A DNA stretch of 64,000 nucleotides from CBDBLK01 sp965243145 (GCA_965243145.1 CBDEUB010000002.1:248001-312000); one strand, 5' to 3'; positions 16,159 through 25,529 are shown, counted from the stretch's first letter. A program made the numbers and translations. Notes: generated by a model not told the origin, from the sequence alone.

Positions 16159-18351
16159 GTGCCCCCGTCCCGCCGCCCCTCCCCCCGTAAAAAAAGTCGC
16201 ACAGTGCCAAAAATGGACAAGAAAGTGAGTGCCAAACTCAAAATGGCCGAGAGGCATGGCCTGGGGAAGGCAGAACTGCATCAAATGCTGCGAACCGTTA
16301 TTCTCTCGCGCAAACTGGACGACACGGAAATTGCCATGCGTAAAAAACAGCAGGCCTTTTTTCAAATTTCTGGCGCAGGGCATGAGGGAGTGCTGGTGGC
16401 CGCGGCCAGCGTGTTGCGGCCCGCCTACGACTATTTTCTGTGTTATTACCGCGACCGTGCCCTGTGTTTGGGGCTGGGAGTGACTCCCTACGAGATGCTC
16501 TGCCAGGCCAACGGTAACACCGGGGACACTTCTTCCAAGGGCCGCCAAATGCCCGCCCACTGGGGCAATAAAGCGCTCAATATCGTCAATAAATCTTCTT
16601 GCACCGGCACCCAGTTTTTGCAGGCGGTGGGACTCGCCGAGGGCGGCCGCTACTTGGCCAGTTTGGAAAAGAGGGGGGAGGAGACGGGGGGCCATCCCCA
16701 CCACTCAGGCGAGATCGTCTACACCTCCTGCGGGGATGGCACCACCGCCCAGGGGGAATTTTGGGAGGCGCTGACGACGGCAAGTGTACAACAACTGCCG
16801 GTGCTCTTTCATGTCGAGGACAACGCCTGGGCGATTTCGGTTCCGGTGGAAACCCAGACTCCCACGGGTTCCATCAGTCGCGCCCTGGAGAGCTTTCCGG
16901 GACTCGCCATTTTTGAATGTGACGGCAATTGCCCCATCGAATCCTACGCCGCTTTTGTGCGGGCGGAGAAGCACTTGCGGGGGGGAAAAGGCCCGGTGTT
17001 GTTGCACTCCCATGTCACCCGCCCCTATGGCCACTCCCTCTCCGACGACCACCGCATGTACCGCACCCAAGAGGAATTGCAAAAAGAATCCGCCCGCGAT
17101 GTGGTGAACAGCTTTCCCCGCTTTCTCGTGCAAGCTGGCCTGATGAGCGAAAAAGAGCACCAAAAGCTGGTGCAAAGTGTGGATGAAGAGTGCCGCGAGG
17201 CCTACCAGCGGGCGGTGAAAACTCCCTGGCCAGACAAAGACAGCGCCCTCGACTACCTCTACAGCGCGCGGGTGGACATCACTTCCCGTGAATTTGAGCG
17301 GGAGGGGAGTTTTCAGGGGACGGACGACATTCCCATGGCCAGTGCCATCAACGCCGTTTTAAAAGGCGAGTTTCAGAAGAACCCCTTGCTGCGCCTGTGG
17401 GGCCAGGATGTGGCCGACTTTGGCCAAATGGAAAAACTGGATGACCCCGAACTCAAGGGTAAGGGAGGAGTGTTTAAAGTTTCGGCGGGAGTCCAGCGCA
17501 CTTCCCGGCCAGAACAAGTTTTCAACTCCCCCCTGGCCGAGGCCAATATTGTGGGGCGGGCGATCGGCCAGGCCTATCGGGGGATTCGCCCGGTGGTGGA
17601 AATTCAATTTTTCGACTATATCTGGACGGCCTATATGCAGATCAAAAACGAGTTGGCCACCAGTCGTTACCGCTCGGGGGGAGATTATCCCTGCCCGGTG
17701 ATTATTCGGGTGCCCATCGGCGGCTATTTGCGGGGCGGGGCCATCTACCATTCCCAATCGGGGGAATCCCTCTATACCCACATTCCGGGCCTGCGGGTGG
17801 CCTTCCCCTCCAATGCCGCCGATGCCGCCGGACTTTTGCGGACCGCCCTGCGCGCCGACGATCCAGTGTTATTCCTGGAGCACAAGCACCTTTACTATCA
17901 GGGCCACAACCGCTGTGCCGATCCCGGGGAGGATTACTGCATCCCCTTTGGCCGCGCCAGTGTGGTGCGGGAGGGGGCCGACGCCACCTTGGTGGCCTGG
18001 GGGGCCTTGGTGAGCAAATCCCTGGAGGCCGCCAAGCAGTTGGAGGGGCGGGGAAAAAGTGTTGAGGTGCTCGACTTGCGCACTTTGGCCCCCTTCGACT
18101 TGGAGGCCATACAAACATCCCTGGCCAAAACTGGCCGCTTGCTGATCGCCCACGAGGAAACTAAAACTTCGGGGTTCGCCGGGGAGATCGCCGCCAGCGT
18201 CAACGAAACTTGCTTTGAGTTGCTGGACGCTCCCATCTTGAGGGTGGCGGCCCAGGATGTGCATGTCGCCTATTGCCCCGATTTAGAGGAGGCCATTTTG
18301 CCCCAGGTGGAGGATGTGGTAGTGGCCTTGGATCGTTTGTTGGCCTACTGA
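16159..18351 (+). CDS. fused 2-oxoacid (branched-chain) dehydrogenase E1 alpha-beta
   Basis: 730 residues that join the E1 alpha and beta subunits in one chain. The N-terminal half has the thiamine-diphosphate motif GDGTTAQGEFWEAL near 195 with VEDNAWAISVP after it. The C-terminal half starts near residue 380 (DDIPMASAINAVLKGEF) and has FNSPLAEANIVGRAIG and the transketolase C-terminal segment RTLAPFDLEAI. E1 decarboxylates branched-chain 2-oxoacids or pyruvate and passes the acyl group to lipoyl-E2. Fused E1 genes of this size are usually annotated as 2-oxoisovalerate dehydrogenase. GTG 16159 has AAGGA 8 bases upstream. No E2 or E3 gene is present here. With icmF nearby, branched-chain amino-acid breakdown is a plausible theme. 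Confidence 0.9.
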   Translation: MPPSRRPSPRKKSRTVPKMDKKVSAKLKMAERHGLGKAELHQMLRTVILSRKLDDTEIAMRKKQQAFFQISGAGHEGVLVAAASVLRPAYDYFLCYYRDRALCLGLGVTPYEMLCQANGNTGDTSSKGRQMPAHWGNKALNIVNKSSCTGTQFLQAVGLAEGGRYLASLEKRGEETGGHPHHSGEIVYTSCGDGTTAQGEFWEALTTASVQQLPVLFHVEDNAWAISVPVETQTPTGSISRALESFPGLAIFECDGNCPIESYAAFVRAEKHLRGGKGPVLLHSHVTRPYGHSLSDDHRMYRTQEELQKESARDVVNSFPRFLVQAGLMSEKEHQKLVQSVDEECREAYQRAVKTPWPDKDSALDYLYSARVDITSREFEREGSFQGTDDIPMASAINAVLKGEFQKNPLLRLWGQDVADFGQMEKLDDPELKGKGGVFKVSAGVQRTSRPEQVFNSPLAEANIVGRAIGQAYRGIRPVVEIQFFDYIWTAYMQIKNELATSRYRSGGDYPCPVIIRVPIGGYLRGGAIYHSQSGESLYTHIPGLRVAFPSNAADAAGLLRTALRADDPVLFLEHKHLYYQGHNRCADPGEDYCIPFGRASVVREGADATLVAWGALVSKSLEAAKQLEGRGKSVEVLDLRTLAPFDLEAIQTSLAKTGRLLIAHEETKTSGFAGEIAASVNETCFELLDAPILRVAAQDVHVAYCPDLEEAILPQVEDVVVALDRLLAY

Positions 18352-18467
18352 AAAAGATGCATTGGCCCAAAAGCGTGCAAATATGAAAAAGTTTCACTTT
18401 TTTTGTGGAACAGGGTGGCCCTTTCGGGGGAAGATTGCTCCCGTCGCCAGGATCGGCCTGGTGGCAG

Positions 18468-18473
18468 TATAAT
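18468..18473 (+). promoter_or_regulatory. -10 promoter element TATAAT
   Basis: A perfect TATAAT 27 bases before the start codon at 18501. No good -35 hexamer sits at the standard distance, so it may be weak or activator-dependent. The rest of 18352-18500 holds only an AT hairpin (AAAAAGT/ACTTTTT, about 18387-18404) that may end transcription of the dehydrogenase gene. Confidence 0.4.
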
Positions 18474-18500
18474 CAGACTAACCCGAGAGAGAGGGGCCTT

Positions 18501-19211
18501 ATGGATAGCAATAAAAAAAACCTAACCAGTGAAGAGTTGGATAGAAAAATTCAGCAGTCTCACTTGAAAATTCAAGAACTTCAGCAAAGGGCCAAAGAAG
18601 AACAAGACAGAGACAGGGTGGCCATGCGGGAATTTCGGGAATCCTTAGGAGAATTAAAGGAGGCCCAGCTCGAAGTGCGGCAGGCCCAACTTAAAACAGA
18701 GCAGGCCCAACTCGAAACCGAGCGGGCCTTGCGTGAAACTGATAAATTTGCCACCAAGACCCTTGAGGCGATCAATAAGGCCAGCGGCGATTTCAGAAAC
18801 AAGTGGGGCCGTTTTATGCAAATGTTAGTGAAGGGCGATTTGGTGAAACTGCTCAACTCGCGCGGTCTCCAAATTGAGGGCATTCACCCTTATAAGGCCT
18901 TTCACAAAGATGGAAACCCCAAGTGGGAGTACGATCTGATCGCCATTCATGAACAAGGGGCCGTCGTGGTCGAAGTCAAAACGATGCTCAATTCCAGTGC
19001 CGTGGACTATTTCCTCAAAAAAGTGGTCGATTTTAAATCCAGCGTTCCCTTTTATAAAGGCAAAACGGTCTATGGCCTGATGGCCTACCTCGACGAAGAC
19101 GGGGCCGCCAAGCACGCCCAAAACAGTGGCCTGTTCACCGTCGAAGCGTTGGGTGCCCAAGAGGTGGCCATAATCACCAATCCCCAAGATTTTGTTCCCC
19201 GAAGGTTTTAG
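18501..19211 (+). CDS. coiled-coil protein with PD-(D/E)XK nuclease-like domain (DUF3782-like)
   Basis: 236 residues from ATG 18501 (GAGAGG ribosome site); the longer frame back to 18405 crosses the promoter. Residues 10-100 are a coiled coil built of 7-residue units (AQLKTEQ, AQLETER). From about 105 on is the conserved domain with WEYDLIAIHEQGAVVVEVKT. This looks like the D...ExK core of the restriction-endonuclease-like fold, as in DUF3782 proteins. No partner methylase or helicase is present. A close paralogue is encoded at 26714-27361, with near-identical domain sequence from residue 90 on. Function unknown; single-gene members are widely scattered and often multi-copy. Confidence 0.75.
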   Translation: MDSNKKNLTSEELDRKIQQSHLKIQELQQRAKEEQDRDRVAMREFRESLGELKEAQLEVRQAQLKTEQAQLETERALRETDKFATKTLEAINKASGDFRNKWGRFMQMLVKGDLVKLLNSRGLQIEGIHPYKAFHKDGNPKWEYDLIAIHEQGAVVVEVKTMLNSSAVDYFLKKVVDFKSSVPFYKGKTVYGLMAYLDEDGAAKHAQNSGLFTVEALGAQEVAIITNPQDFVPRRF

Positions 19212-19409
19212 GCCATTTTTTTTAGCAAAACTTGCATCTTCATTATGCCTCACGCTCCGCGCTCGATTTAACCTTCCCTTGAATAGATATGCGCTTGACC
19301 TGACCAATCGTTTTAATATATTATTTTTTTAATGATTGTGGGTTTCTTATGATAAAAAACTCGTGATAGAATTGTGTCGATCTTATCAGGCCTAAACCAA
19401 GGAGCAAGC

Positions 19410-19946
19410 GTGTTCAATGTATTTGGAATCATCATTGGCCTTCTCATTTCACTATCCGCTCTTGGCGATGCCTATGTCTTTAGAAAACTCCGTTCTCAGA
19501 CATGCAATGGTTCCTGCGTTCTCGTTCCAATAGTTGGGGAAACTTTTCGTATAAAATACAATGTCCAACAAAAAATAACTGATAGTGGAAGCAGTTATTT
19601 CTCTGACATAAATTTAAATGGAAAAGACTTCAAAGAATTGGAGGTGCCCGATTCTTCTGTAAGGAGGCTTCCTTTCTACCAAAAACTTTTCTTTAATGAC
19701 CACCGTTTTCAAATATATGTACTCAACTCATCTGACCATGTGGCAACGAGATACCATTACTATTTTGTAAGACAAGGGAATGATTTTTTTCTTCTGAATT
19801 CGCAACCTATCGCCACTCTTTTCTATGACTATCAAGCAGCTAATAAAAAGGCCGATGAACGCTTTTATGTTCAAGTAGGATATGGCCAAGGCCAATATGT
19901 CAGGCAAAACTACAAACTCGAAAAAAATCAACTCATCGAAATATAG
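19410..19946 (+). CDS. membrane-anchored hypothetical protein, AT-rich pair with lytic enzyme
   Basis: 178 residues if started at GTG 19410, which has AAGGAG 5-6 bases upstream; GTG 19374 in the same frame lacks a ribosome site. It begins with a hydrophobic anchor (VFGIIIGLLISLSALGDAYVF). This is followed by a soluble domain of about 150 residues rich in Tyr, Phe and Asn, with a possible beta structure. No known family. It is 5 bases upstream of the GH19-like gene and shares its low G+C and lack of the GGCC motif, so the two look like one acquired unit. Confidence 0.65.
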   Translation: MFNVFGIIIGLLISLSALGDAYVFRKLRSQTCNGSCVLVPIVGETFRIKYNVQQKITDSGSSYFSDINLNGKDFKELEVPDSSVRRLPFYQKLFFNDHRFQIYVLNSSDHVATRYHYYFVRQGNDFFLLNSQPIATLFYDYQAANKKADERFYVQVGYGQGQYVRQNYKLEKNQLIEI

Positions 19947-19951
19947 ACCGC

Positions 19952-21073
19952 ATGTTGATGAAACCCCTACCAAAGAAAGTTCTAATTTTAGGCAGTATTG
20001 GTTTATTTTGCGCTATCGTAATTTTTAATATGCGTCTTTTCCCATGGAGAACTCCTGCTGAAGCACATTTGGAAACGGAAGAAAAATTTAAAGAAAAAAT
20101 GGAATGTTCTTTGCAATCAGTATTTCCTGTCAATAGACAAAATTCTCGTAGTTTCAATCAACGGTTGAGAAAACTGTCGGGATTTACACTCGATTTTTTG
20201 CAATCGAGACTATTCCAAAAATTTCGCGAATACAATATTTTGTCTCCTGTTGAGCAAATTCATTTTCTCACACAAGTTTTTCAAGAAACAGATAATCTGA
20301 TTTACACAGTAGAAAAAGCGGGATTACGCACATGGAATACAGTACTTTCCACCTCCGCAAATTTGACAAGTTGGAATTGTCATGCTTATCACCAAGCGAT
20401 GATAGGAGACAAGAGTTATTTTGATAACCGATATGACAATTCGAGAAATTCTTATAAAGCAAAATTTCGAGGGCGAGGATTAATCCACTTAACCCATTGC
20501 TATAACTATTTGAAATATTTTTATCACAGATCTGCCGTCAAATTACATCGTTCAAACCTTGCTCAAGAAATTGGGCCAGAGATACTTTTTTTGGATGATA
20601 ACATTGGTCTGGAAAAATCTCTTGCATGGAACACCTTTTGTTCCGATGCTACTTTAGCATCCGTTGCGAATTTCTTTCGAGAAGAAGGACTCTTATTGGA
20701 ACCCTCTGAACTCATAAACGACTTTGAAAATACGCTCAACATACTTGCTATTCCCTGTACAGAAAGCAAGGTCTCAAATATTTCTAGCTTAGAATTTCTC
20801 GTGGATTCTTCCATAAACTACTGGAGAAAATGTCAATCTCAATACTCAAACGACCTCCGCAAAACTGATGGTAGGGCAATTGCCCAAATTTCCGAGTGTG
20901 TCCACGGATATGCTTGGGGATTATACAATACTTTTACCGAATCATATTGTAACGAAGATGGAAGTTCGGTACTGATAGAAAGACAAAAAATTAAAACGGA
21001 GAGAAGATGGATTTTAGATGCGTACTGCGCGCGTCTCAAGAAATTTAGAGATATACAGGGTTGCTTTCTTTAG
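19952..21073 (+). CDS. membrane-anchored GH19-like chitinase/lysozyme-fold enzyme
   Basis: 373 residues (ATG 19952; ATG 19958 is also possible). One N-terminal hydrophobic segment (VLILGSIGLFCAIVIFNMRLF) would act as signal anchor. HFLTQVFQETDNLIYTVE near residue 110 corresponds to the catalytic-Glu helix of glycoside hydrolase 19 enzymes. FRGRGLIHLTHCYNYLKYF near 170 is the GH19 'GRGxxQLT..NY' substrate motif. Many bacterial and phage members cut peptidoglycan, so a wall-lytic role is likely. The gene is AT-rich, and I saw only one GGCC in it, against about one per 60 bases in an equally AT-rich native gene (54623-56932), pointing to horizontal origin. Confidence 0.75.
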   Translation: MLMKPLPKKVLILGSIGLFCAIVIFNMRLFPWRTPAEAHLETEEKFKEKMECSLQSVFPVNRQNSRSFNQRLRKLSGFTLDFLQSRLFQKFREYNILSPVEQIHFLTQVFQETDNLIYTVEKAGLRTWNTVLSTSANLTSWNCHAYHQAMIGDKSYFDNRYDNSRNSYKAKFRGRGLIHLTHCYNYLKYFYHRSAVKLHRSNLAQEIGPEILFLDDNIGLEKSLAWNTFCSDATLASVANFFREEGLLLEPSELINDFENTLNILAIPCTESKVSNISSLEFLVDSSINYWRKCQSQYSNDLRKTDGRAIAQISECVHGYAWGLYNTFTESYCNEDGSSVLIERQKIKTERRWILDAYCARLKKFRDIQGCFL

Positions 21074-21086
21074 ACTTAATGTGAAA

Positions 21087-22106
21087 TTAATCAAATCGGG
21101 TATGTAATTTTTCCTGTCTGCTTCGCCTTTGTTCAAAGCGGTTTAAATATCTCTTAAAATCGGCGGCCATGCGCACTTCGATCTGTTGGATGCGCTGTCG
21201 GGAGACTCCGTGTTGCTGGGCCAACTCCGTCTGGGTTGCGTGTTCTGGGGAAAAATGGAGCTGCAAAAAGATGCGTCGATTCCTCGGTGAGTACTTGCTC
21301 AAAAATTCTCTAAGTCGTCGTTTAAAGATGGGGTCGCGGGCGATGGGAACATCGTCTAATAAAGGGAAGGTGTTTTGAATCGCCACAGTATCCACTCTGT
21401 CCACGAACAAATCTTCAGAAGAACCGGGATTATTGAGTTTGATAACTTCGTCCAAACTCAATTCTTTTTTGCGGAGTTGTTGATCCAGGGCCATGATGAT
21501 CTCGGTGGAAGTTTTCAATTCCTCGGCCAATCTTTCTCTCTCTTCAAAAACGCTTTTCCCCTGTCGTTCCAATTCTTTTTTGAGCTGCAAAAAGCGCTGC
21601 TGTTTTTTGGGAGCAATTTTAATGCGAACCAAACGGATCTTATTATTAAAATAACTTAACATCTGCCGTTTGATGATTGGAGTTGCGAGGGTGGAAAACT
21701 CGGTTTCCCAATCGAGGTCAAATCGTTCTATGGCCTTTTGTAGTGCGAGGATTCCCTCTTGGAAAACATCAGTGAAATAGGCATTGCTAACTGTCACACG
21801 GTATTTTTTAAAAACGCTGTAGACTAGCCTCAAGTTGTGCATAATCAGCTTGTGGGCCACTTCTGTGCTTTTGGTCTGTGCATATTCTGCAAGGAGCGCC
21901 CGTTGTTTTTCCCTGGGCAGGGGTGGGTAGGTGTCGAGCAAAAGTTGGATGGCCACATCGGAATGACTGGCAGCGGGCGGAATGGAGAGAACCAATTTTG
22001 AGTTGTCGTCGCAGTGACTTGGGCCTGCGAATGCAGGAAGGCCCCAAAGCAGGAGCAGGAGAGGGGCCGCGGGCCTGGCAATGAACTTGAAGCACTGACT
22101 TTTCAT
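21087..22106 (-). CDS. sigma-70 family (RpoH-like) RNA polymerase sigma factor with N-terminal signal peptide
   Basis: 339 residues. Region 2 is complete (LIMHNLRLVYSVFKKY, FQEGILALQKAIERFD, FSTLATPIIKRQMLSYF), followed by the RLVRI segment typical of RpoH-like factors. Region 4 has TELAQQHGVSRQRIQQIEVR. What is odd is the start: MKSQCFKFIARPAAPLLLLL runs on into WGLPAFAG, a textbook signal peptide with an AFA cleavage site, about 60 residues before region 1.2/2.1. No ATG, GTG or TTG with a ribosome site lies between. The coding pattern is uniform throughout, so this is not an obvious start error. The protein would be exported or membrane-tethered. Confidence 0.85.
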   Translation of the reverse strand: MKSQCFKFIARPAAPLLLLLWGLPAFAGPSHCDDNSKLVLSIPPAASHSDVAIQLLLDTYPPLPREKQRALLAEYAQTKSTEVAHKLIMHNLRLVYSVFKKYRVTVSNAYFTDVFQEGILALQKAIERFDLDWETEFSTLATPIIKRQMLSYFNNKIRLVRIKIAPKKQQRFLQLKKELERQGKSVFEERERLAEELKTSTEIIMALDQQLRKKELSLDEVIKLNNPGSSEDLFVDRVDTVAIQNTFPLLDDVPIARDPIFKRRLREFLSKYSPRNRRIFLQLHFSPEHATQTELAQQHGVSRQRIQQIEVRMAADFKRYLNRFEQRRSRQEKLHTRFD

Positions 22107-22196
22107 CTTTAGTTTTCTAATTCCAATTTTGATTTTGATCCAATACGCGATGAGTCAACGAGTCATTTTTACATGGTGATAAGGCCAATTGGCCGC

Positions 22197-25100
22197 TTAG
22201 ACATTGCGCCGGTAGCGCCCCCCCACCTCAAACAGGGCGTGGGTGATCTGGCCCAAAGAGCAGGTGTTGACCGTGGAGAGCAATTCTTCAAAGATATTGC
22301 CCCCGGCGAGGGCCACGCTTTGCAAGCGCGCTAGGGCCGCCCCACTCTCTTTGCGGTGGCGCTTGTGAAAACTCTCCAAGCGCTGGATTTGTTCGCGCTT
22401 TTCTTCATCGCTGCAGCGGGAGAGTTCCACCTCGCCGCTTTCCCCTTCTTTTGAGTCTTCCGCCAGGTAGGTGTTGACTCCGATGATGGGCAAGGCCCCG
22501 CTGTCTTTGAGGGTTTCGTAGTGCAGGGATTCCTCTTGGATTTTGCTCCGCTGGTACATGGACTCCATCGCTCCGAGGACGCCCCCCTTGTCGCTGAGGC
22601 GCTCGAACTCCGCCAAAATCCCTTCTTCCACCAACTCCGCCAGGGCCTCGACCAGATGGGAGCCTTGCAGAGGGTTGTCGGTTTTGTTTGGGCCAAATTC
22701 CCTATTGATGATCATTTGTATGGCCATCGCCCGGCGCACGGAATCTTCGGTGGGGGTGGTGATCGCTTCGTCGTAGGCGTTGGTGTGCAGGGAATTGCAG
22801 TTGTCGCTCAGGGCGATAAAGGCCTGCAAGGTGGTGCGGATGTCGTTGAAGTCGATTTCTTGGGCGTGCAGGGAGCGCCCCGAAGTTTGGATGTGGTATT
22901 TAAATTTTTGCGACTTGGGGCCAGCGCCGTAGCGGTCGCGCAGAGTGACCGCCCAGATTTTGCGTGCCACCCGGCCGATCACGGCGTACTCGGGATCGAG
23001 GCCATTGGAAAAGAAAAAGGACAGGTTGCCGGCAAAGTCGTCTATGGCCAGGCCCCGCGCCAGGTAGGATTCCACAAAAGTCAGGCCATTGGCCAAGGTG
23101 AAGGCCGCCTGGGTGATGGGGTTGGCCCCCGCCTCGGCCATGTGGTAGCCGGAGACGGAAACCGAATAGTAGTTGCGGATGTGGTGGCGGCAAAAATACT
23201 CCTGAATGTCGCCCATAAGTTTGAGGGAAAATTCCAGGGAGAAAATGCAGGTGTTTTGCGCCTGATCTTCCTTGAGGATGTCGGCCTGAACCGTACCGCG
23301 CACCTGGCGCATGATCTCCACCCGCTTGCCTTCGTCGCGGAAGTCCGCGCCGGAGAGCTTTTGCCCGATGGCGGTGTTCATATACATGGCCAAAATGATG
23401 GAGGCAGGCCCATTGATGGTCATTGACACCGAAGTTTGGGGATGGGCCAAGTCGAAACCGCGGAACAGATCGTTCATGTCGTCGAGGGTGGCAATGCTCA
23501 CCCCCGCCTCGCCGATTTTGCCAAAAATGTCTGGCCTAGTGTCGGGGCCTTCCCCGTACAAAGTCACCGAATCAAAGGCGGTGGAGAGGCGCTTAAAGGG
23601 GTCGTTTTGCGAGAGGTAGTGAAAGCGCTGGTTGGTGCGCGCAGGCCCCCCCTCCCCGGCAAACATGCGTTTGGGTTCTTCGTCCGCGCGCCGGAAGGGA
23701 AAGATGCCCGCACCAAAAGGGAAGTGGCCAGGCAAATTGCAATTGCGCGAGAAACGGTATTTTTGTGCCAGAGAGTCGAACTTTGGCACCGCCACCCGCG
23801 GCAGAGAGAGGCCCGAAAGGGAAGTGTAGCGGGTGGGCACTTTGATCTCCCGCCCGCGCACCGTATAGCTGTAGTGGCCCCCTTCCAATTGTTCCCGCTC
23901 TTGCTCCTGGGCCTGCAAGTCCACCCAGGCCTGTTTGCCAATTTGCCCGCGCACTTCTTCCCGCTTTTGTTCCAGCGCAGGCGCCCCCGGGGCCAGTTCA
24001 TTGGCCCGATCCAAGGCCTGGTAGTCTTTCAAGAGGGCCACAGTGCGCTCGGTTTCATCGTTATAGTGGCGCACGGCCTGGGCGATCTCCCGCAAATACA
24101 AGCTGCGCTCTACGGGGATGATGGAGTGCTTGCGCGCTGGCCGCCTTTGGCGCGGCAGGGATGCCACTTCCCTCGCTTGGGCCTCATTCAAAAGGCCAAA
24201 TATTTTGGCCAAGTCTTCAAACAGGGCATTGACTCCACTGTCGTTAAACTGACTGGCGGTAGTGCCGTAGATGGGCAATTCATCGTCGGCGGGGGAGTCG
24301 GGATGGCCCACGAACCACTGGCGGTTGCGGCGGTATTGCTTGGCCACATCCCGCCAGGCGTCCTCCGAGCGCGGCCGTTCAAATTTGTTGATCGCCACCA
24401 AGTCGGCGCTTTCCAACATTTCGATTTTTTCCAGTTGGGTGGCCGCCCCGTACTCGGGAGTCATGACATACAGACAGCGATCCGCCACCGCGGTGATGGC
24501 GTCCCCCGCTTGGCCAATGCCGGAAGTCTCCAACACGATCAAGTCAAAGGCCTGGGATCGGAGCAGGGCCACCACTTCCCCAATGTGGGGGGAGAGTTCA
24601 GTGCCCGAGTGGCGGGTGGCCAGGGAGCGGATAAAAAAGTGGCCCACACTGGCCGCTCCCAGGCGGATGCGATCCCCCAGCAAGGCCCCCTTGGTTTTCT
24701 TTTTGGTGGGGTCGACGGAGATCAGCGCCACCCGCAAGTCGGGGGCGAAGCGGGCAAAGCGCAACAACAACTCGTCGATGAGGGAGGACTTGCCCGCTCC
24801 GCCGGTGCCGGTAATACCCAGAACTGGTACAGTCAAGTGCTCACACTTCAGGCCATCTTGTGGTTCAGCTTCGCCATCGCTCCCTGCGATGTGCTTAGAG
24901 CACACCTCAGTCGCTCTGTCTTGCTTCGCCCCAATCTGACCTAAATTGTGAGCACTTGATTTTAGCTTTTTATTGCAATTTTTCATTTGAGTGCGATCTC
25001 TCGGTGTGGGCGCAAAGGGCAGCGCGCGCCCGTTTTCGATCGCCGAAATGGCCTTGGCCAACTCCCGATCGCTGAGTTCTCGCCCCTCCCAGTCCGCCAT

Positions 25101-25529
25101 GTTTTGGCCCTCGGTGGTGTCGTACTGGGCCTGGGCGATCATGTCGCCGACGATGCCCTCCAGCCCCAGTTGCATGCCGTCTTGGGGGGAATAGATGCGG
25201 GTGATGCCGCGGCGGTGGAGTTCTTCAATTTCCCGGGGGGTGATGACCCCGCCGCCGCCGCCAAACAGGCGCACGGCGCGGGCCTTTTCTTTGTCCAGCA
25301 GTTGCCGGATATAGGTAAAATACTCGTTGTGGCCGCCCTGGTAGGAACTCAGGGCCACGGCGTGGGCGTCCTCTTGGATCGCCGCCTGGACGACTTCCCT
25401 GGCCGAACGGTTGTGGCCCAAGTGGATGACTTCCACTCCACGGGCCTGCAATAGTCGCCGCATAATGTTGATGGAGACATCGTGGCCGTCGAACAAGCTG
25501 GCGGCGGTGACAAATCTAAGCTGTGTCAT
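22197..25529 (-). CDS. icmF: fused isobutyryl-CoA mutase (IcmF) with palindromic-element insertion
   Basis: Adenosylcobalamin-dependent interconversion of isobutyryl-CoA and n-butyryl-CoA. 1110 residues. The B12-binding domain is N-terminal (SLFDGHDVSINIMRRLL at about 11-27; here DGHD takes the place of the DxHxxG cobalt-ligand region). A MeaI-like GTPase chaperone follows, with P-loop GITGTGGAGKSS near 229. The substrate-binding mutase domain is C-terminal (FHYLSQNDPFKRLS; SVSGYHMAEAGANP). Directly before the P-loop about 40 residues (SAHNLGQIGAKQDRATEVC onward) come from the dispersed DNA repeat, placed in the linker between domains. ATG 25529 has GGGAG upstream. Confidence 0.93.
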   Translation of the reverse strand: MTQLRFVTAASLFDGHDVSINIMRRLLQARGVEVIHLGHNRSAREVVQAAIQEDAHAVALSSYQGGHNEYFTYIRQLLDKEKARAVRLFGGGGGVITPREIEELHRRGITRIYSPQDGMQLGLEGIVGDMIAQAQYDTTEGQNMADWEGRELSDRELAKAISAIENGRALPFAPTPRDRTQMKNCNKKLKSSAHNLGQIGAKQDRATEVCSKHIAGSDGEAEPQDGLKCEHLTVPVLGITGTGGAGKSSLIDELLLRFARFAPDLRVALISVDPTKKKTKGALLGDRIRLGAASVGHFFIRSLATRHSGTELSPHIGEVVALLRSQAFDLIVLETSGIGQAGDAITAVADRCLYVMTPEYGAATQLEKIEMLESADLVAINKFERPRSEDAWRDVAKQYRRNRQWFVGHPDSPADDELPIYGTTASQFNDSGVNALFEDLAKIFGLLNEAQAREVASLPRQRRPARKHSIIPVERSLYLREIAQAVRHYNDETERTVALLKDYQALDRANELAPGAPALEQKREEVRGQIGKQAWVDLQAQEQEREQLEGGHYSYTVRGREIKVPTRYTSLSGLSLPRVAVPKFDSLAQKYRFSRNCNLPGHFPFGAGIFPFRRADEEPKRMFAGEGGPARTNQRFHYLSQNDPFKRLSTAFDSVTLYGEGPDTRPDIFGKIGEAGVSIATLDDMNDLFRGFDLAHPQTSVSMTINGPASIILAMYMNTAIGQKLSGADFRDEGKRVEIMRQVRGTVQADILKEDQAQNTCIFSLEFSLKLMGDIQEYFCRHHIRNYYSVSVSGYHMAEAGANPITQAAFTLANGLTFVESYLARGLAIDDFAGNLSFFFSNGLDPEYAVIGRVARKIWAVTLRDRYGAGPKSQKFKYHIQTSGRSLHAQEIDFNDIRTTLQAFIALSDNCNSLHTNAYDEAITTPTEDSVRRAMAIQMIINREFGPNKTDNPLQGSHLVEALAELVEEGILAEFERLSDKGGVLGAMESMYQRSKIQEESLHYETLKDSGALPIIGVNTYLAEDSKEGESGEVELSRCSDEEKREQIQRLESFHKRHRKESGAALARLQSVALAGGNIFEELLSTVNTCSLGQITHALFEVGGRYRRNV
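24833..24959 (-). repeat. dispersed palindromic element, copy 3 (short form), inside icmF
   Basis: The terminal arms TCAAGTGCTCACA (24833-24845) and TGTGAGCACTTGA (24947-24959) are perfectly complementary over 13 bases. An internal hairpin TGTGCT/AGCACA lies at 24889-24903. The long-form module is absent (GEAEP is followed directly by QDGLKCEH). It is inserted in frame at the boundary between the B12-binding and GTPase domains. Confidence 0.9.

Noticed and set aside
19374..19409. Earlier GTG start for the AT-rich membrane protein
   Set aside because: No ribosome site; AAGGAG precedes the later GTG at 19410.
23436..24944. 502-codon plus-strand frame opposite icmF
   Set aside because: icmF domains are unambiguous on the other strand; the antisense product has no motif and reflects high G+C.
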